From assembly GCF_900142365.1 (NCBI RefSeq), contig NZ_FRAP01000020.1, positions 1-64,000 of the forward strand: DNA of 64,000 bases, in the 5' to 3' direction. This stretch comes from Pseudonocardia thermophila (GTDB lineage: Bacteria > Actinomycetota > Actinomycetes > Mycobacteriales > Pseudonocardiaceae). Positions 8,302 to 15,756 of the stretch are shown here, one piece after another; the first letter of the stretch is position 1, and every line of letters starts with the position of its first letter. The notes below the pieces were generated by a model. It did no database searches. It was not told the origin of the DNA and saw nothing but the letters and a program-made list of their open reading frames with translations. Made by a program: the position numbers and the translations under genes.

Positions 8302-9704
8302 GTGCGCCCCTTTCCGGCGAGGTCGAGCAGTGCGGCCTTGAAGCACTCCAGCGGTGCGGTCGCGACCCCGGCACCCACCTGGCCCGTCCCGGCATCGCGG
8401 TGCAGGATCCCCGTGGTGATCCGCGGGGTCACCCCGGTCTCGACGACCTTGCGGACGTCGACCCCGAGCGGGGTCCCGGCGAACTCCAGCGGCGGCAGCG
8501 TGAACCGGCTGCTGGTGCCCGCGCAGATCGTGCGGAAGCTCTCCGTGGCCGCCGCGGCGTCGGACATCCGCCCGCCCAGGAACGCCGCGACCGCCCCCGA
8601 ACCACCCGCGGCGGGCCCGCCCATCCCGGTCAGCTCCAGCACCGCGCTGTCGCCGATGTCGGGTGCGCTGGTCTCCGGACCCTCGCCCGCGTAGTAGAGA
8701 GCGTCCTCGACCGGTGGCGCCGGGCAGACGTACCAGTCGCTGCGGCCCACCTTGATCCCGAACGTGGTGCCGTTGCGCGCCATCGTCGTGACGATGGTGG
8801 CGCCCGGCACCTGCTCGGCGTGCAGCTGCAGCGCCTTCGCCGCGGCCATGGCGACGGTCAGGAAGAACAGGTGGTTGCCCGACAGGAAGTGCGCGAACGG
8901 CTCCCGCAGCCGGCCGGGCAGCGCGGCGATGCGCGGCAGCCACTGCCGGGTGAGCAGGTTCGTCGCGGCTTGCGTGCGCATGTGCAGGTCGTCGCCCATG
9001 CTGATGCCCTGCGCAGCGACGGCCAGCACGTCGAGCGGGCCGGCCGCGGTGAGGATCTCGGCGATCGCCGGGCCCGCGGTGTCGGTGAGGAAGCGCAGCC
9101 GGGCGATCGCGGCGTCGGTCTCGCGGCCGAACCAGGCGACCTCGCCAGGGCCCTGGTTCACCGGGGCGTAGGCGCGGGTGCCGCCCAGGTCGTTCTCCAC
9201 GACGAGCATCGGCTGCGACGGACCGACCGCGGTGGCCATCGGGACGACCGCGTCGTGGTGGTTGGCCGGGGCGAGGCCGACGTCGCCGGCGTCGAGCAGG
9301 GCGTGCGCACCGGCGACGTCCTCGGCCCAGCCCTCGGCGACGACGGCCGCGCGCATCGAGCGGCGCAGCGGGTCGCACGCCCCGGCGTAGGTGATCGGCG
9401 GGCCGCAGTGCAGCAGCGTGCGGCCGGGGTAACCCGGGGTGTCCGCGACGGTGGCGACCCCGACGAGCTTCGGCTGTCCCTGGTCGAGGCGGCGCAGGAC
9501 CTCGGCGTTGGCCTCCGCGACGGCGACGGCGCGCTCGCCGTGCAGCACGACGAGGGCGTCGATCGCGGCCGGGTCCCCGTCCGCGGGCACGCGCCAGTCG
9601 ACCTGCTGGACGGGGACGCCCTGATCGCGGACGGCGCCGGCGAACATCGGCAACCCGATGTTCACGACGGCCACGGACCTCGGCAGCGACAGCTGGTTCA
9701 CCAC
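8298..9704 (-). CDS. DUF1116 (AllG/YlbE-like) protein
   Basis: This 468-residue protein resembles the DUF1116 family, which includes AllG, a subunit of the FdrA-AllG-AllH oxamate carbamoyltransferase of anaerobic allantoin breakdown. Recognisable parts are an N-terminal Rossmann-like segment (SVAVVNIGLPMFA), GPPITYAGACDP, a central VAAQGISMGDDLHMR stretch with GNHLFFLTVAMA, and a C-terminal VETGVTPRITTGILHRDAG. No FdrA or AllH is present in the window. The gene is first in the nitrile hydratase operon, so it probably handles the product of hydration or a carbamoyl transfer that feeds carbamate kinase. The start is GTG at 9704 after a GAGAGG. Confidence 0.72.
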   Translation of the reverse strand: MVNQLSLPRSVAVVNIGLPMFAGAVRDQGVPVQQVDWRVPADGDPAAIDALVVLHGERAVAVAEANAEVLRRLDQGQPKLVGVATVADTPGYPGRTLLHCGPPITYAGACDPLRRSMRAAVVAEGWAEDVAGAHALLDAGDVGLAPANHHDAVVPMATAVGPSQPMLVVENDLGGTRAYAPVNQGPGEVAWFGRETDAAIARLRFLTDTAGPAIAEILTAAGPLDVLAVAAQGISMGDDLHMRTQAATNLLTRQWLPRIAALPGRLREPFAHFLSGNHLFFLTVAMAAAKALQLHAEQVPGATIVTTMARNGTTFGIKVGRSDWYVCPAPPVEDALYYAGEGPETSAPDIGDSAVLELTGMGGPAAGGSGAVAAFLGGRMSDAAAATESFRTICAGTSSRFTLPPLEFAGTPLGVDVRKVVETGVTPRITTGILHRDAGTGQVGAGVATAPLECFKAALLDLAGKGRT

Positions 9705-9735
9705 GTACCTCTCGGCCTGGTACCGGATCGGAATT

Positions 9736-9747
9736 CTACTATAGTAG
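9736..9747. promoter_or_regulatory. Palindromic divergent promoter, CTACTATAGTAG
   Basis: The perfect 12-bp palindrome contains a TATAGT -10 hexamer on each strand. On the plus strand TATAGT (9740-9745) is followed by 6 bases and then the ATG of the radical SAM gene, which implies a leaderless transcript. On the minus strand it can drive the nitrile hydratase operon, whose GTG at 9704 has an SD. It shares the CTACTATA core with 4441-4450. It may also be an operator. Confidence 0.6.
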
Positions 9748-9751
9748 ATGG

Positions 9752-10894
9752 ATGCTCGATCACGATGTGGCCGCCCTGATCATGGACCTGCAGGCCGTCG
9801 GCCTGCGGATCGAGACCACGCTCGCCACCACGCGCACCGGCGGGGCCGGCCCGTCCGACTCGGGGATGCTGTGGATCGACGGCGTGCCGGTGACGGTGCC
9901 GCCCAGTGCGACCTCCCCGTACCGGCTGCTCGCCGACGACGACGGCCAGGGGATCTACCGCGACGGCGTGAAGCTGGCGTCGGTGTCCGGGACGAGCCGG
10001 CCGAGGTTCTACGACCTGACGACCGCTGACGGGATCCCCTACCACCAGATCGCGCTGCTGCACCTGGACTCGCTCGCCTCCACGGTGGTGCAGGCGTGCA
10101 ACTACTGGGGGACCTCCGACCAGTGCGGCTTCTGCGGGATCGGGCTGTCGCTGGCCTCGGGCCGCACGATCGCGAAGAAGACCCCGGAGATGCTGGCCGA
10201 GGTCGCGGTGGCGGCCAAGGAGCTGGACGGCGCGGTCGACGCGACGCTCACCACCGGCTCGTCCGTCGCCCCCGACCGCGGCGCGCTCTACGTGGCCCGC
10301 TGCGGGCAGGCCGTGAAGGAGGCCGCGGGGCTGCCGGTCGAGGTGCAGTTCGAGCCGCCGCGCGACCCGACCGTGCTCGAGCAGGTGCACGCCATGGGCA
10401 TCGACGCGATCGGCGTGCACGTCGAGTCGTTCGACCCCGAGGTGCTGCGCCGGGTGGCCCCCGGCAAGTTCCGCACCGGCATCGAGACCTACTTCCGCAC
10501 GTGGGAGCGGGCGGTGGAGCTGTTCGGCGAGGGCCGCGTCTCGACGTACGTGATCCTCGGCATGGGTGAGGACCCCGATCTCACCGTGCAGATGTGCAAG
10601 CGCGCCGTCGACATCGGCGTCTACCCGTTCGTGGTGCCGTTCCGGCCGGTCGCGGGTTCGCTGATGGAAGACGTCCCGGCCCCGCCGCGCAGCTACACCG
10701 AGCCGATCTACCGCGAGGTCGCCGCGTACCTCGCCCAGCGCGGGCTGGGCGCCGACACCGCCGTCGCGGGCTGTGCCCGCTGCCAGGCCTGCTCGTCGCT
10801 GAACCTGGTGCAGCAGGCCGGATCCCGGCCGCCGTGCGGACCGGCCGGGACCCCGAGCACTCCGCTGCTGCAGATCGGCAAGCGCCCCGCTTAG
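9752..10894 (+). CDS. MSMEG_0568-type radical SAM protein
   Basis: This 380-residue protein is expected to bind a SAM-cleaving 4Fe-4S cluster. The candidate cluster motif is CNYWGTSDQCGFC (Cys116, 125, 128), a CX8CX2C spacing rather than the usual CX3CX2C. A second cluster, CARCQACS (Cys341, 344, 347), lies near the C-terminus and may hold an auxiliary centre. TIM-barrel strands such as LPVEVQFEPP and GVHVESFDPEVLRRVAPGK are visible. Context and motif match the radical SAM member of the Nit1C neighbourhood, whose reaction is unknown. It has no SD, and the spacing to TATAGT fits leaderless translation. Its end overlaps the convergent AIR-synthase-like gene by 4 bases. Confidence 0.78.
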   Translation: MLDHDVAALIMDLQAVGLRIETTLATTRTGGAGPSDSGMLWIDGVPVTVPPSATSPYRLLADDDGQGIYRDGVKLASVSGTSRPRFYDLTTADGIPYHQIALLHLDSLASTVVQACNYWGTSDQCGFCGIGLSLASGRTIAKKTPEMLAEVAVAAKELDGAVDATLTTGSSVAPDRGALYVARCGQAVKEAAGLPVEVQFEPPRDPTVLEQVHAMGIDAIGVHVESFDPEVLRRVAPGKFRTGIETYFRTWERAVELFGEGRVSTYVILGMGEDPDLTVQMCKRAVDIGVYPFVVPFRPVAGSLMEDVPAPPRSYTEPIYREVAAYLAQRGLGADTAVAGCARCQACSSLNLVQQAGSRPPCGPAGTPSTPLLQIGKRPA

Positions 10895-11838
10895 GGGCGG
10901 GGCAGCCCGGTGATCGCGATCTCGCCGACGTGCAGGACCTTCTCGACGGCGCCGCCCCTGGCCAGCGCCAGCACGCCGGTGTCGTCGAGCACCCCGACCG
11001 GGGCGGCGACGAGGTCGCGCTCGGCGAACGCCGCGACGCACTCGTCCTCCCGGCCCGCGGGCACGCACAGCAGGAACGTGAAACTGGGGAAGCAGTTCAG
11101 CCAGCGGGTCAGCGGCACCCCGTCCGGCGCGGGGAGGACGTCGAGATCGACCGTGGCGCCCCAGCCGCCGCACTCCAGCAGCATCGCGAGCGAGCCGACC
11201 AGACCGGCCATGCTCACGTCCTTCGCGGCGACGCAGATCCCGTCGGCGGCCAGCCGTGCGAGCAGCCGCACGTCGCCGCCGCAGCGCTCGCCGCGCTCGC
11301 GGAAGGCGGGGAAGAACGGGAAGTCCGGGCGCATCCGACCGTCCAGCGCCGCGGCGACCACGAGCGTCTGGCCGGGCGCGGCCCGGGTGACCGAGAGCGG
11401 CGCGGGCGCGTGGCCGATGCCGAACGCCGACAGCGACGGCGGCCCGTCGTGCAGCGTGAGGTGCCCGCCGACCAGCGGGACCTGCCACAACGCGCACGCT
11501 TCCCGCATCCCCGCGAGCACCTGGCGGGCCACCGGCTCGTTCGCCGCGATCGTGTCGACGATGCCCAGCGGCACCGCGCCCATCGCGGCCAGGTCGTTGA
11601 CGTTGGTGAGGACGGCGGCGACGCCCGCTCCGTGCGGATCGGCAGCGACGAACGCCGGCAGGATCGCCTCCCCGCAGGCCACCACCCGAGTGCCGCCCGC
11701 GTCGAGCACGGCGCCGTCGTCACCAGGGCCGCTCACCCAGTCGGTGCCGGGCTCCTCCAGGACGGGCCCGATGCGGGCCTTCGCCGCGAGGCCGGGGTTG
11801 GCGAGGACCGATGCGACGATCTCGGTGAGCGACTCCAT
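10891..11838 (-). CDS. AIR-synthase-related protein (Sll0787/MSMEG_0567 C-terminal type)
   Basis: This 315-residue PurM/HypE/ThiL-fold protein has GPGDDGAVL near residue 48 (the ATP/Mg-binding Asp pair), VLTNVNDLAAMGAVP near 85, a VGGHLTLHDG turn near 133 and a C-terminal AKDVSMAGLVGSLAMLLE. The fold phosphorylates or dehydrates substrates with ATP. In Nit1C clusters the homologous domain is either separate or fused to the GNAT domain; here it is separate and about 10 kb away from it. The start is ATG 11838, six bases after TATAGT on the minus strand, which suggests a leaderless message independent of cobN upstream. Confidence 0.75.
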   Translation of the reverse strand: MESLTEIVASVLANPGLAAKARIGPVLEEPGTDWVSGPGDDGAVLDAGGTRVVACGEAILPAFVAADPHGAGVAAVLTNVNDLAAMGAVPLGIVDTIAANEPVARQVLAGMREACALWQVPLVGGHLTLHDGPPSLSAFGIGHAPAPLSVTRAAPGQTLVVAAALDGRMRPDFPFFPAFRERGERCGGDVRLLARLAADGICVAAKDVSMAGLVGSLAMLLECGGWGATVDLDVLPAPDGVPLTRWLNCFPSFTFLLCVPAGREDECVAAFAERDLVAAPVGVLDDTGVLALARGGAVEKVLHVGEIAITGLPRP

Positions 11839-11844
11839 CCGTTC

Positions 11845-11850
11845 ACTATA
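11845..11850 (-). promoter_or_regulatory. -10 element for the AIR-synthase-like gene
   Basis: TATAGT reads on the minus strand and is followed by exactly 6 bases and the ATG at 11838. The geometry is identical to the radical SAM promoter, so a leaderless start is likely. It lies in the 29-base gap after cobN. Confidence 0.5.
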
Positions 11851-11867
11851 GGAAAATCGGTCGGCTT

Positions 11868-14800
11868 TCACTCACCCTCGAGCTCGCCCTCCGTCTCCAG
11901 GTACGCCTGGCGCAGCGCGGCCAGCGTCTCCGGCTCCGGTGACTCCCACATCCTCCGCTCGACGGCCTCCAGCAGCCGCTCCGCCATCCCGTGCAGCGCC
12001 CACGGGTTGGACTCCTGCAGGAACTTGCGGTTGTCGGGATCGAGGACGTACTCGGCGGTCAGCTTCTCGTACATCCAGTCCGCGACGACGCCAGCGGTGG
12101 CGTCGTAGCCGAACAGGTAGTCGACGGTGGCGGCCATCTCGAACGCGCCCTTGTAGCCGTGCCGGCGCATCGCCTGGATCCAGCGCGGGTTGACCACGCG
12201 AGCGCGGAACACCCGAGCGGTCTCCTCGTGCAGGGTGCGGGTCTTCACCGACTCCGGCCGCGTCGAGTCGCCGATGTAGGCCTCCGGCGCCCGCCCGGTG
12301 AGCGCGCGGACCGTGGCGATCATGCCGCCGTGGTACTGGTAGTAGTCGTCGGAGTCGGCGATGTCGTGCTCGCGGGTGTCGGTGTTCTTCGCCGCGACCG
12401 TGATCCGCCGGTACGCCCGCTCCATCGCGTCGCGGGCGGGGACACCGTCGAGCCCGCGGCCGTAGGCGTAGCCGCCCCACGTGGTGTAGACCTCGGCCAG
12501 GTCGGCGTCGTCGCGCCAGTTGCGCGAGTCCATCAGCTGCAGCAGCCCCGCCCCGTACGTGCCGGGCTTGGAGCCGAAGATCCGCAGCGGCCGCTCCTCG
12601 CCGGCGGCGCGCACGAAGTTCTGCTCCGGCGGCTCGTCGAGGGCGGCGACCATCTGCACCGCGTCGTCGAGCAGGGCCAGGACGTGCGGGAACGCGTCGC
12701 GGAAGAAGCCGGAGATGCGCACGGTGACGTCGATGCGCGGACGGCCCAGCTCGGCGAGGTCGATCACCTCGAGGCGGGTCACGCGGCGGCTGGCCTCGTC
12801 CCACACCGGGCGCACGCCGAGCAGGGCGAACACCTCGGCGACGTCGTCGCCCGCGGTGCGCATCGCACTGGTGCCCCACACCGACAGGCCCACGCTCTGC
12901 GGGTACGCGCCGTCGTGGTCGGCGCGGTAGCGCTCGATGAGCGACTCGGCCATCGCCTGCCCGGTCTCCCACGCCAGCCGGCTGGGGACGGCCTTCGGGT
13001 CGACCGAGTAGAAGTTCCGGCCGGTGGGCAGCACGTTGATCAGCCCGCGCAGCGGGGAGCCGGACGGGCCGGCTTCGATGAACCCGCCGTCCAGGGCGTG
13101 CAGCACCTGCGGGATCTCGCGCGCGGTCCCGTTCAGCCGGGGCACCACCTCGGTGGCGGCGAACCGCAGCACGGCCTCCACCTGTGCGCGCTGCTGCGTC
13201 GAGAACGAAGTTGCGGTGATCGAATCGGCCTGTTGATCACCACAGGTTCGTTCTCGCCGCGCCACCACCTCGGGGACGGCGGCTGGGTCCCAGCCCGCCT
13301 CCTCCATGTCCGCCACGAGCGCGCGGGCCAGCGCCTCGACCTCGTCGACGCGGGCCTTCGGCGCGTCGTCGGTCAGGCCGAGCGCCTCGCGCAGCCCGGG
13401 CAGGGTCTGCTCGCCGCCCCACATCTGCCGGGCCCGCAGCATCGCGAGCACGAGATCGACGCGGGCCCGCCCGGTCGGGGCCTCACCGAGCACGTGCAGC
13501 CCGTCGCGGATCTGCACGTCCTTGATCTCGCACAGCCAACCGTCGACGTGCAGCAGGAAGTCGTCGAACCGCTCCTCGTCCGGCTGCTCGGTGATGCCGA
13601 GATCGTGGTCGAGCTTGGCCGCCTGCATCAGCGTCCAGATCTGCTGGCGGACGGCCGGGAGCTTGGCGGGATCGAGCGCGGCGACGGTGGAGTGCTCGTC
13701 GAGCAGCTGCTCCAGCCGGGCGATGTCGCCGTAGGTCTCCGCGCGGGCCATCGGCGGGACCAGGTGGTCGACGAGCGTGGCGTGCGCCCGCCGCTTGGCC
13801 TGCGTACCCTCGCCGGGGTCGTTGACCAGGAACGGGTAGATCAGCGGCAGATCGCCGAGTGCGGCGTCGCTGGCGCAGCTCGCGCTCATGCCGAGCGTCT
13901 TGCCCGGCAGCCACTCGAGGTTGCCGTGCTTGCCCAGGTGCACGATCGCGTCGGCGCCGAAGCCGCCCTCCTCGCGCGGTGCGGCGATCCAGCGGTACGC
14001 GCCGAGGTAGTGGTGCGACGGCGGCAGATCGGGATCGTGGTAGATCGCGACCGGGTTCTCGCCGAACCCGCGCGGCGGCTGCACCATGATCACGACGTTG
14101 CCGGCCAGGAGAGCGGCCACGACGATGTCGCCGCGGTCGACGAACACCTCGCCGGGCGGCGGGCCCCAGTGCCGCTCCACCTCCTCGCGGAAGTCCTGCG
14201 GCAGCTGGTCGTACCAGCGGCGGTAGGTCTCCCCGGAGATCCGCACGGGGTTGCCGGCGAGCTGTTCCTCGGTGAGCCAGTCCGGATCCTGGCCGCCGGC
14301 GGCGATGATCTCCTTCATCAGGTCGTCGCCGGTGCGGGGCAGCTCGCCGACGGTGTAACCGGCCTCGCGCAGCGCGTCGAGCAGCGCGATCGCGCTCGCC
14401 GGGGTGTCCAGGCCGACGGCGTTGCCGATCCGCGCGTGCTTCGTCGGGTACGCGCTGAGCATCAGCACGATGCGCTTCTCGGCGTTCGGGATGTGGCGCA
14501 GCCGAGCGTGGCGCACCGCGATACCGGCGACGCGGGCGGCGCGCTCGGGATCGGGAACGTAGGTCGACAGGCCGTCGTCGTCGAACTCCTTGAACGAGAA
14601 CGGCACCGTGATCAGCCGGCCGTCGAACTCGGGGACGGCGACCTGGGTGGCCACGTCGAGCGGGGAGAGCCCGTCGTCGTTCTCGGCCCAGTCGGCGCGG
14701 CTGGTGGTCAGGCACAGGCCCTGCAGGATCGGCACGTCGAGGGCCGCGAGCTCGCCGATGTCCCACGCCTCGTCGTCGCCACCGGCGCCGGCGGTCGCGG

Positions 14801-15476
14801 GCCGGGTCCCTCCGGCGGCGAGCACCGTGACGACCAGCGCGTCGGCGGTGCGCAGCACGTCGATCAGCTCGGGTTCGGCGGCGCGCAGCGACGCGCAGTA
14901 GACGGGCAGCGGGCGGGCGCCGGCGTCCTCGAGCGCGCTGCAGAGCGCTTCGACGTAGGCGGTGTTGCCGGCCAGCTGCTGGGCCCGGTAGTAGAGGACG
15001 GCGACCGTCGGCCCGTCGACCCGGCGCGCGTCGCGTTCCAGGATCCCCCAGCTCGGCAGCTCGACGGGCGGGGCGAACCCGCGGCCGGTGAGCAGCACGG
15101 TGTCGGTGAGGAAGGCGTGGACCTGGGCGAGGTTCTCCGGGCCGCCCTGGGCGAAGTAGGTGTGCGCCTGCGCCGCGACACCCGCCGGGACCGACGACTG
15201 CTCCAGCATCTCCGCGTCCGGCGACTGCTCCCCGCCGAGCGCCACGAGCGGCACCCCGGACGCCTGGACGGCGGCGAGGCCGTCCTCCCAGGCCCGGCGG
15301 CCGCCGAGGATCCGCACGACCACGATCGCCGCCCCGTCCAGCAGGGCGGGGAGATCGTCGAGGAGCAGCCGGGCCGGGTTGGCCAGCCGGTACGCCGCGC
15401 CCGACGCCCTGGCCGACAGCAAGTCGGTGTCCGACGTGGAGAGCAGCAGGATCGTGGGCTCGGTCGATGGCTGCAC
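11868..15476 (-). CDS. cobN: Cobaltochelatase subunit CobN
   Basis: This 1202-residue large subunit of the aerobic cobaltochelatase inserts Co2+ into hydrogenobyrinic acid a,c-diamide, with CobS and CobT elsewhere. Typical CobN segments are visible: VVAALLAGNVVIMVQPPRGFGENP (given here only as a landmark near residue 460), HLGKHGNLEWLPGK near 520, FVNDPGEGTQAKRR near 557, and in the C-terminal half ETGQAMAESLIERY, SVWGTSAMRTAGDDVAE and YAYGRGLDGV. The start is GTG 15476 with AGGAAGG 10 bases before it, downstream of a cobalamin riboswitch. Residues about 740-761 are encoded by a family A palindrome read in frame, a foreign-looking insertion at a domain junction. Confidence 0.95.
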   Translation of the reverse strand: MQPSTEPTILLLSTSDTDLLSARASGAAYRLANPARLLLDDLPALLDGAAIVVVRILGGRRAWEDGLAAVQASGVPLVALGGEQSPDAEMLEQSSVPAGVAAQAHTYFAQGGPENLAQVHAFLTDTVLLTGRGFAPPVELPSWGILERDARRVDGPTVAVLYYRAQQLAGNTAYVEALCSALEDAGARPLPVYCASLRAAEPELIDVLRTADALVVTVLAAGGTRPATAGAGGDDEAWDIGELAALDVPILQGLCLTTSRADWAENDDGLSPLDVATQVAVPEFDGRLITVPFSFKEFDDDGLSTYVPDPERAARVAGIAVRHARLRHIPNAEKRIVLMLSAYPTKHARIGNAVGLDTPASAIALLDALREAGYTVGELPRTGDDLMKEIIAAGGQDPDWLTEEQLAGNPVRISGETYRRWYDQLPQDFREEVERHWGPPPGEVFVDRGDIVVAALLAGNVVIMVQPPRGFGENPVAIYHDPDLPPSHHYLGAYRWIAAPREEGGFGADAIVHLGKHGNLEWLPGKTLGMSASCASDAALGDLPLIYPFLVNDPGEGTQAKRRAHATLVDHLVPPMARAETYGDIARLEQLLDEHSTVAALDPAKLPAVRQQIWTLMQAAKLDHDLGITEQPDEERFDDFLLHVDGWLCEIKDVQIRDGLHVLGEAPTGRARVDLVLAMLRARQMWGGEQTLPGLREALGLTDDAPKARVDEVEALARALVADMEEAGWDPAAVPEVVARRERTCGDQQADSITATSFSTQQRAQVEAVLRFAATEVVPRLNGTAREIPQVLHALDGGFIEAGPSGSPLRGLINVLPTGRNFYSVDPKAVPSRLAWETGQAMAESLIERYRADHDGAYPQSVGLSVWGTSAMRTAGDDVAEVFALLGVRPVWDEASRRVTRLEVIDLAELGRPRIDVTVRISGFFRDAFPHVLALLDDAVQMVAALDEPPEQNFVRAAGEERPLRIFGSKPGTYGAGLLQLMDSRNWRDDADLAEVYTTWGGYAYGRGLDGVPARDAMERAYRRITVAAKNTDTREHDIADSDDYYQYHGGMIATVRALTGRAPEAYIGDSTRPESVKTRTLHEETARVFRARVVNPRWIQAMRRHGYKGAFEMAATVDYLFGYDATAGVVADWMYEKLTAEYVLDPDNRKFLQESNPWALHGMAERLLEAVERRMWESPEPETLAALRQAYLETEGELEGE
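13196..13260. repeat. Family A 65-bp palindromic element, copy 2, inside cobN
   Basis: The ends match copy 1, but the arms carry several mismatches. The cobN frame runs through it without a stop because TGATCA is read as part of GGT-GAT-CAA. It encodes a peptide containing RRERTCGDQQADS then TSFST. The interruption lies between the VPEVVAR segment and the VLRFAATEVVPRL segment of CobN, normally close together in the family. Confidence 0.85.
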
Positions 15477-15524
15477 GCGGGGAGCACCTTCCTGGGATCC
15501 GCGTCCCGGGTCACGGCGGACGGC

Positions 15525-15640
15525 GAGGGGCAGTGTCTGGCTCCCCCGCGACGGGGGTCACAGTGGCGGGACCGCGCCGGACTCGCACCGGCTTCCTGGC
15601 ACCGCTCGCCGTTGTCGGTTCGCCTGCACTGTAACCACGT
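15525..15640 (-). ncRNA. Cobalamin (B12) riboswitch upstream of cobN
   Basis: On the minus strand the conserved elements appear in order. There is a GGTGCCAGGAAGCCGGTGCG segment, then GAGTCCGG, then the B12-box-like GTCCCGCCACTGTGA (about 15573-15559), a GC-rich hairpin, and the closing AGCCAGACACTG (15542-15531). This matches the core of the adenosylcobalamin riboswitch. It lies between the divergent cobN and cobG starts and can only act on cobN. High B12 is expected to shut cobN expression, probably by masking the AGGAAGG SD at 15487-15493. Confidence 0.88.
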
Positions 15641-15744
15641 TTCCCGCGTCACCGTTATGGCGCAGGTCCACGGGCGCACTGCCCGATGGTTGTGGTAGCG
15701 GGGTGACGTGATCGGCATCGCGGGGCGGGGGCGCGGTGCTGACC

Positions 15745-15750
15745 TACAGT
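15745..15750 (+). promoter_or_regulatory. -10 element of the cobG-cobH-cobIJ operon
   Basis: TACAGT is followed by 6 bases and then the GTG at 15757. There is no SD. This spacing repeats that of other apparent leaderless genes in the window and decides the cobG start. Confidence 0.5.
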
Positions 15751-15756
15751 GACCCG

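Noticed and set aside
11991..15698. Very long plus-strand reading frame opposite cobN (1235 codons)
   Set aside because: It mirrors the real cobN codons in GC-rich DNA, contains no recognisable domain and is crossed by the riboswitch.
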